Shown: positions 24,952 through 36,781 of the stretch, in pieces
How positions within the stretch are numbered: position 1 is the stretch's first letter
Layout of the letters: each line of letters begins with the position of its first letter
From: Morella rubra
Lineage: Eukaryota > Streptophyta > Magnoliopsida > Fagales > Myricaceae
Direction: 5' to 3'
DNA length: 64,000 bases
NCBI GenBank assembly: GCA_003952965.2
Contig: RXIC02000502.1
Location: 48,066 to 112,065 of the forward strand
Translations under genes and position numbers: made by a program
The notes under the pieces: model-generated
Told to the model about the DNA's origin: nothing
Databases searched by the model: none
What the model saw: the letters and a program-made list of their open reading frames with translations, nothing else

Positions 24952-25034
24952 CCTACCACTTCCAATTCTCAAGAACATGCAAGTATAAAACTGAGACAAA
25001 ATATCACTGCACAATGTCAACTAGGAGGCACTAA

Positions 25035-25231
25035 GAGTGTGTTTGAAGTGTAAATTTTTACACTTCCTATAATTTTAACACAATAAAAAATTACAATATA
25101 ATCTCTCTCTCCATCACATCATTACTTTTCACTATAATAAATATGAAAAATCATCTCTCTCTTCACTTTTTTACCAAATCCAATACCCTAAAATTTTATC
25201 TTTTCCAAAATTTTAACAATCAAACACACCC
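25035..25231. mobile_element. Harbinger/Tourist-type MITE
   Basis: The ends are GAGTGTGTTTG on the left and CAAACACACCC on the right, an imperfect inverted pair. TAA flanks both sides (25032-25034 and 25232-25234), the target duplication of the PIF/Harbinger superfamily. The interior is 197 bp, A/T-rich and non-coding. Confidence 0.8.
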
Positions 25232-27344
25232 TAAGATTCGAAGCACGTAAACAGGGCTGCAGGCTCCGTGAACATGGGCACGGCGCAATGATGCCACCTG
25301 CTCGGTGATGAGGCTTCACTCCCGTCATCACTGTTGTCTTGTTCATCATTGCCACTCTCCCATTGTGGTTTTTCTATCGCCTCCAGAACTGGTTCTGGGA
25401 TAAAATAAGCAGTGATAGCAACGAAATTGCATTTGACGTATCACCAAATGCAGCAAGAGGGTTGGTGCATGGTGTCAAGTTGAAGAGACGCTGGGGTGTG
25501 CTTCTGCAGCTTGGTTGGGGGGTTCCCGGCTTCTTTTCGAGAGTCACCGCTATTGTCCTCCATTGATTTGATTAGATCTTCCGAAACCGATGAGAAATTT
25601 TGCTCTCTCTCTAATCACACACAAATTCAGTCGCTCATATTGGCATGGGTGATAATAAATACGACATTTTCTTGGAGCAAGCGGAAAGTAAGGTGTCGGT
25701 TATAGGGTTTAGGGTCAGAAAAAGAGAAAAATAATTTTTCAATGGCAATTAAGAGTAATGGTCAATTTCTTTTTTCTTTTTTTTTTTTTTCTACGCAAAC
25801 TTGAAATTCATTTCACAGGAGAAATACTACTGGTGCTGGATACAGATGGACCTATGAGGCCAGTTACAAATTTCAAGGACATAAAGCCCGTTACAGCAAC
25901 ATCCAAAACCCTAAGGGCCATACATCAATGGGCCAGAAAGGCTTGCTTTTTAATGGCCATAAAGGCCTCATACAGATGGGCCAAAAGGCCCATAATTTTT
26001 AAACGGGTCCAAAGACCCAGATACAAGATGAACCACCACACAAGGCGGTTACATTGGCCGGAGATTAGAGTGGGCAAACACCTCCCTTCCACTTCCACAC
26101 AAGAACGTCCACCACACTACAACCAAAAGAGGTCCATAGTGAGGGCCAAAACAAAAGATGATGGAGGGGCCGTCGGAAGACCACATCTGAGTTGGAGATC
26201 TCCTGGGAATTTCCACCGAAGGTTGATGAGGATAACTCGTAGCCACTATATTCGTCACAAAACAAGCCTCCTAGAAAGAAAATCGCACAAACAAAAGAAA
26301 AGAGCAGAAACACAAGCCGAGAAAAGCCCAAACGGAGGGGAAAAGGGGTTGGCACGTGACACCCATGCGCCGCCCAGCCACTTCCGGAAGTGAGCATAAA
26401 AGGGCGCTTGGGGATAACTGGTCGCCACTATATTTGTTTTGAATTGAATAGTCCATATTTTATGCTATTCATGATCTCTATTTTTTACTAGTTTATTTTA
26501 TACTTTTTGCAATTTGAAGAGAGATAAATACAACAAATTAGGAGTGTACATAGTTCAGTCGGTACCAAACTCCCCCATGATTGGGAGTCTAAGGCTGCTC
26601 GACTGATCGAACCGCCTGACCTAGGGGTGAGGAACCGACCAAGGCCGACTTCCACCAAGTTCAGTAGGGGTCGTGGTCCGACGGCCTTGGACTCTCAGCC
26701 ATAGGGGAGTTCGGTATTGCGCAACTCCGACTGAGCCAGATCTTGGCATCTCAAGCTTGGTCGAAATTGGTCAAGCTCTAATATTTTGGGCTAACCTCGA
26801 CCAGTCCTACAACATGTAGATCATACACTCTTTAATGCTGATGTGTAAAGTTTTGGACTATAGGGTCCAGCTATTGTGTCTATATGGATAGAAAATTAGA
26901 GACGAATTCAACCATCTCAATATTTACTCTTTCATGGCATTTAAGTGATTAATATTAATACAGTAAATTCATAACCATTTAATATGAAAACTTTGAGATC
27001 CAAAAGAATCATATGCATCTAGAGTCCTGATTTATTTGGAATATGGTTTCATTCCAAGTAATGTTGGTTATTCGATTTGGTCATTATTCTTCCTAATTGA
27101 GTAACTTGTACCTTTCGAATTTCATGGGTTGAAAGCATGTCTTTTTTTTTTTCCTAAAAAAAAAGATATAGAATGTGACTTAACTTGTATAATTGTATTC
27201 TCTATCATTTGCGTCCGTGCCAGGAACATTAAAAGTCAAAAGTCAACCAAAGTATCAAAACTACACCACAGAAACGCCCCAACACGGAAGAACATCAGAT
27301 AATAGAGATTAGAGCGGGCGCCATTAGCTGCCTGATCGTACTCG
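25232..27344. other. repeat-derived spacer with no confident gene
   Basis: An open stretch at 25339-25566 contains a hydrophobic segment ('FIIATLPLWFFYRLQNWFW') followed by a basic part. I do not recognise it; it could be a gene fragment. A 211-codon open frame at 25758-26393 is very basic and sits in DNA with repeated 'gggcc' words, which looks like retroelement leader rather than a gene. From about 26549 to 26830 there is a GC-richer block whose ends (near 'agttcagtcggtaccaaact' and, inverted, near 26702-26740) partly pair, suggesting a decayed fold-back MITE. 26880-27340 is A/T-rich and holds the presumed promoter of the next gene. Confidence 0.45.
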
Positions 27345-28774
27345 TTGGTCACACTATCTCATATGGCAGTCTCTACTCAACCTCTCTTCAACTTCAAGCT
27401 CTCACTTTCACGCCCAACTCCGAGAACAAAGACATCACAAGCTTTCATCTCTTACACCCAGAATCGAAGACACCCGTGTTCAGCTTATAAAGCTCATTTC
27501 AAGGCCAATTTTCCACTGTTCCCAGAGTTATCGTTGCTCTCGGGTCGTGGACTTAAATTCAACGTGAGGACGCCAAATCTCCCATTTGGTTCTTTTCATT
27601 GGGGGTGATTTTTTTTTTGTTTGGTGGGCAGGTGGGAGTAGGGAAAGAGTATAGTTCTGGGGAAGAGGATGTGTCGCTTGTCTCTGACGCAAGGAATCAA
27701 GAGGATTTTTCTTGGTTTTCGGTGATTTTGCCGTGCGTTCTTCTTTCTCTTTATTTCATTTGTAAAATTTTCATTTTCTTGGCTAATGGGTATTCATTGT
27801 CTCCGATGTATGAATGCAAGTGTCAAAATTGGACATTCAATCTTGGTTAACTAAACTTTGCATTTTGGGATTACTTCTCTCTTAGTGATTTGTTGGTGTC
27901 AAAGCAAGATCAGTACTTTAAAAATGACGGCCAACTGCGGCTAATTCATGATAGTTACTTTTTCCTTTTCTATTAGTTGTTTTGGCTTTATAGAGAGTAG
28001 GATGAATCAAGAAATATTGGTGACAGTGGTTCTTGTATCTGAAAACAAGAGTAACAATCATTCCTCAATTTAACTTGTTTCATCAATTCTAGGTTTTTGT
28101 TCCCAGCCTTGGGAGGCTTGTTATTCGGGTATGACATTGGTGCCACCTCTAGTGCCTACAATCTCATTGCAGGTGCATAATTGTTTTGTGATCTACTTCT
28201 TTCTTCCATATTAGATTTGCTTTTGGGCATCTTTCTTCTTGTTTTAAAACAATAACTTCACCATGTACATTTTTCTTTTCCTTATCTACGTCGATGATTA
28301 AGTTACCTGAGCTCAGTACTGGAACAACTTGGTTCAACCTTTCGGCCATTCAGCTTGGACTTGTGGTATGTTTCGAGGATCATAATTGCATAGCTTCTGT
28401 AATTGCTCCAAACTTGCAGTTTGTTTCTTCCAAAATAAACTTCTACAATTCTTCAATCCATTCAGTTTATATTGACTTGGACACAGGTCAGTGGTTCACT
28501 TTATGGAGCTCTTCTTGGTTCCCTTCTTGTCTACCCAATTGCAGACTTCCTTTGTACGTCCTTATTTTCACTATGTTCATATTGTCTCTGTCCTGACCTT
28601 TGGAGGTTGTTTATGATTTCCTATTCAATACCCTGGATATTGTTAAAAAGGGCGGACGCGAGAACTTATCATGGCAGCTGTGCTATATATGCTTGGTGCT
28701 CTGATCACTGCCTATGCTCCAAGCCTTGGTTTCCTTTTAGCGGGACGGCTGTTTATGGCCTTGGTATTGGTTTG
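27345..28774 (+). pseudogene. D-xylose-proton symporter-like 3 (chloroplastic) pseudogene, exons 1-5
   Basis: The family consists of 12-helix sugar/proton symporters of the MFS, with this member predicted in the plastid envelope. Exon 1 (27345-27732) opens with a transit-peptide-like, Ser/Arg-rich N-terminus. Its frame breaks at a T-run near 27606 and recovers at 'VGVGKEYSSGEEDVS'. Exon 2 (28093-28172) has 'LFPALGGLLFGYDIGATSS', with a one-base insertion near its end. Exon 3 (28303-28365) reads 'TTWFNLSAIQLGLV'. Exon 4 (28487-28553) has 'VSGSLYGALLGSLLVYP'. Exon 5 (28651-28774) has 'RELIMAAVLYMLGALI'; the usual GRRR motif at the 4/5 junction reads WRTR, and a base is missing after AGRL. Exon borders are GT-AG. 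The gene continues after CACTA-2. Confidence 0.85.
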
Positions 28775-28965
28775 GTGGGCTTCTTTCAAAACCCTACTAT
28801 TTTGTGGAGACTTATCTTCTATGATGTAGCTAATCACACTACAAGAAATATAGTTTTAGGTGACAAAATTTTGAGTGTCAAACCAAATTTTGTCACCTAA
28901 AGTGGTCTTTCCATGACAAAAAATTAATTTCGTCACCCAAAACCATCCAGGAACCCAAAACCTTC

Positions 28966-29480
28966 GGACCGGTCAAAACCACGTTCGACGCATTTCGGTG
29001 TGACGACATACACGCGTTGCAAATGAGTGACGATAAAAAATCACAATATACAAAATACCGTCCGGAAAAATAAGCAACCTGTTCGGACTCTATGCTGGGT
29101 GACAAATTCCAAATCGTCGTAACTGAGTGACAATTAGAATCGTCACAATTTTTACAATACCGTCCGGACCCTTTTATACAATGTCCACACGACATTACCT
29201 AACGAATAATAATCGTCAGCATATAGTGACAAATTAAAAATCATCCGTGAATAATAATAGTCTGGACGGTAAAAAACATGTCCGCACAGGTATGAGAGCT
29301 TCTTCCGCGAATCGTGTGGTTCCACGTTGCAAAACTTCAGACACATGAAATCAAAACCGTCCAGACGGTATAAGTTCTAGAACCTTTTCGAATTGGCCAT
29401 ATTTAATGACGTTAAATTTGATCAGGCCACGTGTGAATAAAACAGCTAAGAACCATCCAAACGCAAATGAAATACGTTCG
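28966..29480. repeat. CACTA-2 left subterminal repeats (GTCCGGAC family)
   Basis: An exact palindrome is at 29162. Close variants (CGTCCGGAAA, GTTCGGAC, CGTCCAGACG, CGTTCGGACCC) recur every 40-80 bp, mixed with 'gtgacaaatt' words. The right-end counterpart is at 37640-38180 with an exact copy at 37941. Further exact copies are at 30726, 30996, 31370 and 31511. Confidence 0.8.
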
Positions 29481-29868
29481 GACCCTTCCTAAAAACATTA
29501 AACCAGCCAGACTTTGTCAAAATCACAAACTTTCTCTTTTCTCTCAAACTTTTCTCCAAACATTTTCACTACCCATTCGAGATCTCTCAAACAACTTCAG
29601 GTAAAACTTTCTTCATGAGTTTGCTTCTCAATTTCATGCATTTCAATTCAATACGTTCGCTGTTTAGTTTGTTATGTTGTTTGTTCATCAAATTATGCTG
29701 CTTTTTTTGTGTTCATCGAAACCACGTGCGGAAGTTTTTTAAAACGTCCGTTTGAAAACCGTCTGGACGTGTTTTCAACGTTCGATGCCTTGTATTTTAA
29801 ACGATGCAGTTTGACATTCGTGCGAACTTTTGTGCTTATGTTCGAATGGTTTTTGCTAGGTTGACCAT

Positions 29869-30255
29869 GGAATGCTCTGGGAGAAGTATCACCAATGTCG
29901 GGGGACAGACAGAGTGACCAGCTTGGGCAGACGCCTTTTTAGTGGAGTTGAAGGAGAGTATTCGGGCGATAGTGGAGCCGACGCATTCGTTGTGCATGGA
30001 GCTCCAATGCCGCTTGACCGGTCTGGAGACCAAACTTGCTCTAACGGATAGGCTCTGACGGAAGAGCTGAATATTATGTGGATGGAACTGTTCTCTGTGC
30101 GAGAACAATTGTCTCAGTTGTCCCAGTCTGTCCATACCGTTCCGATACAGCTGCAGACACTCGTCAGACGGGTGGATAATATGGAAGAGCATTTGGCGCA
30201 TTTTCGTGACACCCTCGGACAAGATATGGACGAGCCAGCTCGTGATTTGGACTAG
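29869..30255 (+). pseudogene. small coiled-coil protein ORF in CACTA-2
   Basis: It starts at ATG 29869 (MECSGRSITNVGG). There is one in-frame stop (about 29917) and one frame change near 30055. The last 65 codons are open ('EELNIMWMELFSVREQLSQL', 'RRVDNMEEHLAHFRDTL') and end at TAG 30253-30255. Heptad-like spacing of L/V/M suggests a coiled coil. It resembles the charged tail after the accessory gene of CACTA-1 in position and style, though not clearly in sequence. Function unknown. Confidence 0.45.
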
Positions 30256-30538
30256 TCTTCTATTTATGCTTTATCACTATTATTTATTTATTGTTTGAAG
30301 GACCATTTCGGCTTGTACTAGACATTATGATTGTGTTTTTGTTCGGTATTTGGATTATTTTTGATTTTTATATTAATTATGTTTTTCACTAGATTAAATT
30401 TATTACAATTTAAACGGATAATTAGTAAATTAAATGGTGATTAGTACGAGTGCTATGTTAAGGAACGGTTAGTGTAATTAGATTGTAACGGTTAGTGTAA
30501 TTAGCTTGCAATTACAATGAAATGGTGATTAGTTATAA

Positions 30539-32200
30539 CGGATGTTTAATATAAAAGTATGCTTAACTATATATATATATATATGTATCAAAATAATAAA
30601 TTAAGTTAAAAATTTGAGCAAATTACATTGTGTTAAATTGAAAGTAAATTAAATTACGTAAATTAAATCATTTAAATAAATTAAGTTCAGTTAAGTAAAG
30701 TAAATTTAGTGAATTTAAATTTAGCGTCCGGACAACCTTAAATCCGTTCATTAGAGTCCAATGATGAAAAGACAAAGGTTGAGAAACATTCATGTAACGT
30801 CGCATGGCTTACACGTTTACGTTATTTAGGACAATTCGACGTTTATTCAGCCAAACGTGCGCTTCCACGTCGCGCCAAATTCAGTGGAAAACGTTCGCAG
30901 GATAAAACGTCTGGATGTGTTATTATGCCGAACTATTTTAAACGGTTTAAATTTTGGCATTTAATACGTTGATTGGGCCACGTGTGCAAATAAGCGTCCG
31001 GACACGTCTGTCGAATTTGAAAAGTCGAACAGTTCCATTTTCACAAATACCAACCATTTCTCATCAAAAATCAAGTTTTTTTTTTCAAATCTTGACGTAT
31101 TTCACTCTTTCGAGGATCTAATCACATTAGGTATGTTTTGTTACTTTTAACAAGATTTTAATGTAAAAATTTCATTTTTTTATAGTTTTACGTATAGAAT
31201 TTCAATTCCATTTTTTGCATAGTACATTGTATTTTTTATTGATTTTTACGTAGAAATTGATTGTGTTAAGTGTTAGGTTGTTTTAAGTGTATTATTTTGT
31301 GTTTTGGTTGTATTTTTGGGCGTGTGGGAGGTGGAGGGACGCTGCCATGGCTGAGTTAACTCGGTCGTCGTCCGGACAATTCGGACTTAACGCTTGTCGT
31401 TTTGTGGTCATTGAATACCGACGGTGTAACTGCTCTTACCACACGGATGTTTAATATAAAAGTATGCGTATAAAATACACCATTTAAATAAATTAAGTTC
31501 ACCCATCAGCGTCCGGACAACCTTATTGAATGAGGTACGAACGACAAGGATTAGAGTCCGAATGATGAAAAGTGTTGGAGGTTGAGAACCGTTTGTATGT
31601 CGCATGGCTTACATGTTTACGTTATACGCGTTCGTTTATTCAGCCAAATGTGCGCTTCCAAATTAAGTGGAAAACTTTCGCACATTAAAACGTCCGAATG
31701 TGTTATTATGCCGAACCATTTTAAACGGTTTAAATTTTGGCATTTAATACGAAGTACGTTGATTGGGCCACGTGTGCAAATAAGCGTCCGGATGATATGC
31801 GGGACGTTGGACGCCATCGACTTCTGAAAAGTCGAACAGTTCGACATTTTCACAAATACCGAACCATTTCTCATCAAAAATCAAGTTTTCTTTTTCAAAT
31901 CTTAACGTCATTTCACTCTTTCAAGGATCTAATCACATTCAGGTATGTTTTGCTTACTTTTAACAAGATTTTAGAAAAATTTCAATTTTTATAGTTTTAC
32001 GTATAGAATTTCAATTCCATTTTTTGCATAGTACATTGTGTTTTTTGATTGATTTTTATGTAGAAATTATTGTGTTAAGTGTTAGGATTGTTTTAAGTGT
32101 ATTATTTTGTGTTTTGGTTGTATTTTTGGGCGTGTGGGAGGTGGAGGGATGCTGCCATGGCTAAGTTAACTCGGTCGTCTCCCCATATCGTCCGGACGCT
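30539..32200 (+). repeat. direct duplication of about 750-850 bp inside CACTA-2
   Basis: Copy A is 30539-31375 and copy B is 31440-32190. Both begin near 'cggatgtttaatataaaagt' and end near 'gctgccatggctgagttaac' and 'gctgccatggctaagttaac'. Copy B lacks several short blocks and has small insertions relative to A. The shared middle includes 'gtcgcatggcttaca' and 'aaaaatcaagtttt'. The unit ends just before the accessory ORF. Confidence 0.85.
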
Positions 32201-32697
32201 TTCTTGTGCTGTTCGGATGTGTCGCCGTTCGGACTTATGCCGTGTCATTCAGAGGTATACGTTGTCGTTTTGAGTTTGTCCAGACTCCATATGAAATCTG
32301 TCCGGACGTGGTTTATTTTAATTTAAATAGTTTAATTCTTTGTTGTACGTTCGGACGTCTGCCTATCTCTATTCGAACGCTTGATAGTATCCCTCGGTTA
32401 TACGTTGTCATTTTTATTGTGTCCGGACACTTTTTAGTGTTGTCTGGATGTTTAAATGTTAAATTTAAATAGTTTTTTTATCTGCTTTGGGTTCGGACTG
32501 ATACCCAAATCTGTTCGAACGCTTTTTAGATTTTGAAAACTGATACGTTGACGTTTTGATAGTGTTTGGATGCTTCATCTAGTTTTTTGGATGATGTGAT
32601 TGTGTTTGGGTGGTTTGACTATGGGTTCGGACGGGTTTTTTAACATTCGGACGTCTTTCTAACCGTACGAACGCTTTTTTATGCATATTCTAAAAAA

Positions 32698-33183
32698 ATG
32701 AGCAAACGTCCATGTACCAGTGGCCAGGCTGATGACGAGCAACCTTCTGCTCCAGCTTTAATGGTGGAGCAGCATACAACGATCATTATGTCCCGCTTGA
32801 TCCATAGGATCGGCTATGCATCGAAGAATCTGGTGCGGGAGTTTTATTGTGCTATATTACGGGCGAGGGACCTTGAGGAGCCTAGTATGGAGGAACTGTC
32901 TGTAACGTTCCGATCATATTCACGAGCATTCTTGGGGTACGAGAGACCAAACCTGCCAATGAGCGAGGAGGGCCGGCCTACTAAGGCCGAGGTATTTGAC
33001 TATGCTGGGCGAGGATACAGTTATTTTGGAGGGAAGCTATTTGATACACGGGCAGCTGCTTCCTTTTTGTGGATCATGCACCTGATCTATGCTCCGCCAT
33101 TGACCCGAAGAAGCACACCATGGAGCTGTCTTATAGCGGGCCAAGTTTATGTACCTGGTAGTTGTACAGGGGCTATCTGTTGA
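32698..33183 (+). CDS. accessory transposon protein fragment in CACTA-2
   Basis: ATG 32698 opens MSKRPCTSGQADDEQPSAP and the frame stays open for 161 codons. A region with 'NLVREFYCAILRARD' and 'AAASFLWIMHLIYAPPL' matches in style the accessory genes of CACTA-1 (DLVSDFYAQV) and CACTA-3 (FSVFWWILHLIWIRP). The ORF ends early at TGA 33181-33183, just before the duplicated stretch repeats, so the protein is probably truncated compared with the ancestral form. The position, between a subterminal-like array and the transposase, is the same as in CACTA-1. The function is not known; DNA binding is a guess. Confidence 0.5.
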   Translation: MSKRPCTSGQADDEQPSAPALMVEQHTTIIMSRLIHRIGYASKNLVREFYCAILRARDLEEPSMEELSVTFRSYSRAFLGYERPNLPMSEEGRPTKAEVFDYAGRGYSYFGGKLFDTRAAASFLWIMHLIYAPPLTRRSTPWSCLIAGQVYVPGSCTGAIC

Positions 33184-33960
33184 TATGACATCTACCAATC
33201 CATTCGTGCAGAGGCCTTGAAGACTGATGCTATGAATTCATTGCTGCATGGGATTCTTCTAACCCAATTCATGCACGCCATGATGGTACCTGAGAGTGCT
33301 AACAAGCCGAGGGCCTTCCACTTGGGTCGATCAACAAGACAACGCTGATGGCTCTGAATGAGAGTTAGACCAGCTGAGGAGGCCAGGATCATCGACCTAG
33401 GGAATTGCCGGAGAGTAGCTGACTGGATGAGGATCAAGATTATTTTGAATCGAGGAGGGCCTTCCTATATTTTTACTAATGTTAGCTGAATGAGCGAGGA
33501 GGGCTGGCCTACTAAGTATATTGCTGGGCGAGGATGCTATTTTGGAGGGAAGCTATTTGATACACGGGCAGTGCTTCCTTTTTGGGATTATGCACCTTCT
33601 ATGCTCCGCCATTGACCCGAAGAAGCACACCACAGAGCTTTCTTATAGCGGGCTGAGCTTATGTACTTGGTAGTTGTATGGGGGCTATCTGTTGATATGA
33701 CATCGTATCCATTCGTGCAGAGGCCTTGAAGACTGATGCTATGAATTCATTGTTGCATGGGATTCTTCTAACCCAATTCTGCACGCCATGATGGTACCTG
33801 AGAGTGCTACCGAGGGCCTTTCCACTTGGGTCGATCAACAAGACAATGCTCTTCCAAATCGATGGCTCATGAATGTCGCTCGGGCTGCTAGAATTAGAAG
33901 ACAGGAGCAGCTGAGGAGGCAATGGAGGAGCAGGATCTTGGACAGGGCTCGACCTAGGGA
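32962..33960 (+). repeat. direct duplication of the 3' part of the accessory gene
   Basis: Copy A (32962-33430) and copy B (33492-33960) share 'gagcgaggagggc', 'gaggccttgaagactgatgc' and 'cttgggtcgatcaacaagac'. Each copy has short private deletions of 3-20 bp. The second copy is therefore a separate decayed 3' exon. Confidence 0.85.
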
Positions 33961-35657
33961 CTTGGGGCATACTACGGTGATGATGAGCAGTTCATTCATG
34001 ACATTTACTTTTATATTATGTTTTGCGACATGTATTGGTATTTATTTGATGTTATTTTGTTTATATTATGTTTTGATGATAATTGATATATTTATATTAT
34101 TTCAGTTATGTTATTTGTATTTATTAGAACTTAATACAATATGTTAATTAATGTTATGTTTCTAATTTCGGTACACTCATTCAAAAAAATGTTGATATTA
34201 TTAACTAACTTTGGTTATTTAAAACTTGCTAATAAATATAATTGTATAAGCTTAAAAAAAAAAGATAAAAAAAAGTTCGTGGAAACCCGTTCGACCTCAA
34301 GGTTAGCGTCTGGATGGTTTACATTAACCTCGAACGGTGTCCTATTATGCAAAACAAAACGGTCAAATGCTTGTTTATACGGCAGACTCTTTCGTTTACG
34401 ATCCTTTTATTGAATGTTGTCGTTTGGGATTTACAACAGCGTCCAGACGTTGAGAGATGCTAGCGTCTTGGATTTCTAAGGTAGTGTTCGTATGATGTTG
34501 TGAAGTGTTCCGAAAACGGTGTCGTGAAATGTAAGTTGGTGTTCGGATAGTGGTGTATTTGAACGATTATTTTATGACCAGATGCTGTCGTTTGAGGATT
34601 ACTAAAACGGTGTCGTGAACTATAAGAATCCATTCAGACTCATATTTCGTTGTTCGGATGATTATGAAATTTTAGTGGTAGCAATTCCCTCAAACTAATA
34701 CACGTAGGCGTCCAAACGAGGTTTTATCAATTTGAATGATATTTAATCGTATGAAAGTGGCAGAATCGTAGACAGTATACCCAAAACGTAAAAAACTTAG
34801 AAAATTTGAGGGATTTGAGCAAGAGGAGAAGAGGGGAGCTGATTTTAGACGACAATCTCATTGAAAAGAGTGTGAAATGAGCATTTCATTTGGATTTTGG
34901 ATTGCATTTGAGGTTAGTGATTTTTAAAATTTCTTTTGTTTTAGGATGAAAACCAAGGATTTTAGGATATCAAAGCATGTGTTTTTAGAATTTTTAGGGT
35001 CTAAAACGATAACAAAGTAGTTTAAGGTTGGTTGTGATGTGTTTATATTGAATGTTTGTGATTTGGGTTGATTTTGGCATGAATTTAAGTTGAAAATAGA
35101 GTCTATGTGTTGAAGAACAGTCTTGTTCGACAATCTCAATCCGGATGGCTTATAAACCTCCGGACTCTAGTTTTTAGTTCGGATACTTTCCTAAAGACGT
35201 CCGACGCTAATATGTATGGTTCGGACATTTATGAAACGACGTCTGGTTACACTAATAGTCTTAGCCCCCATTTAAGAATTACACAGAGTTCGGACAGTTT
35301 GAGTTTACAATATGCGTAATGTGCGTAATTGTATCTGCTATTGTGACAAATGTGTTTAGAAATTTCGATGCAAATCTCTTTTTGTCCTTCGGATACACAT
35401 TCAGCATTGAGCTTACACACTTGCCTTGGTGGGTGTTTATGCTCAATATGTAGGCGTGTATCTGGGGACTGAAGGGAAAATGCTGTTTAAATTTCTAGAG
35501 CATCGATTACAATGGTCGGGTCAATTACTGCAGTACATGATATTGTCAACTTGAATGGGATAGGACCTATCACCCGAAGAAATTGAGTTGAGTATGAATG
35601 TCATCATTGTTTGCATTATTGCATTATTGTTTGTATTTTTGTCTTTGAAGGAATAAT

Positions 35658-36600
35658 ATGGATAAGAGCTGGATTTATGAGGCTGATAAACTCAAAAGTG
35701 CGAAGTATAGTGATGGTGTTCGGGATTTTATGAGCGTTGCCCGTAGTTATGCAGATAGTCAGGGACTATAAGATGTCCATGTAAGAGATGTAAGAACGTG
35801 TTGTTCCAACTTGTGGACAGATGGAGGATCATTTATTCATAATTGGGTTTGACCAGAGTTACACTCATTGGGTATTTCACGGAGAGTTAATTTCAGAAGT
35901 TTCTAACCGGGTAGTGACTTTAGAACCTGAACCGAGCAAACGAGGACTCTGAGGGAAACATAAATGATGATATGAGAGACATGTTAGAATATTTTGAGGC
36001 GGGAACAGGGGTTGATGAGAACGCTGGTGAAATATTGTCTGGGGTCCTGAGTCGAGATTTTCGTTATGGGCGGATGCTGAGCGAGAGTTGTATCCCGGGT
36101 GTAAGAAGTACTCGAAGTTGTCTTTCGTTGTTAGGTTACTTCATGTGAAGTCGAGAATAATTTGACTGTAAAGGCGTTTGAAGATGTGTTGGGTTGATAA
36201 AAATGGCTGCCGGGGGGAGACACTTCCTAAATCTTATTATGAGGAAAAAGTTAAGAAAGAATTTAGGATTTAGCTACGATAACATACATGCGTGCTTAAA
36301 TGACTGTGTACTGTTTTGGAAGGAGCACAATGAGTTACAAGAGTGTCTGGTGTGTGGGGAATCGAGGTGGAAGTACAGTCAGAATAGCAAATCAAAGGTT
36401 CCTCAAAAAGTGCTTGGCATTTTCCTTGAAACCGAGGTTGCAGAGATTGTTTCTATCAAGGAAAACGGCAACGGATATGCGATGGCACCAAGAGAAGCGT
36501 GTGGTTGAAGATGGGGTGATGAGACATCCTGCAGACTCTAGGGGTGATGAGGCATCCTGGTTGAAGATGGTAACAACTGTAAATGTACAATACAGAGGAG
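35658..36600 (+). pseudogene. TNP2 transposase remnant of CACTA-2
   Basis: ATG 35658 opens MDKSWIYEADKLKSAKYSDG, the transposase-associated domain, which stops at TAA 35769-35771 and then continues in another frame with a cysteine pair. The core fragment at 36194-36508 has 'LGFSYDNIHACLNDCVLFWK' and 'CLVCGESRWKYS'. It then changes frame to 'RKTATDMRWHQEKRVVEDGV' (to about 36530). The rest of the roughly 2-kb core, and the DUF4218 and DUF4216 blocks seen in CACTA-1, are absent. The copy cannot make transposase. Confidence 0.75.
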
Positions 36601-36781
36601 GAGTGCAATCAACAAGAGAATAGAGCTAAGCTGAAGATTGTACACACATCGGGAGTGAGGTCTTTCAACGCGTGAGAGCGTTGTTAGTAAGTAATAAATT
36701 TAAATTTAAATTTTTATTATTTAAATAAATGACTTAGGTATTTTAATATGCACATTTTATATTTCTTTTGGTGTACAGAAA

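Noticed and set aside
25758-26393. 211-codon open frame
   Set aside because: It is rich in basic residues, starts in a T-run, has no domain, and the underlying DNA repeats 'gggccaaaaggc' words. It looks like non-coding retroelement leader or LTR-related sequence.
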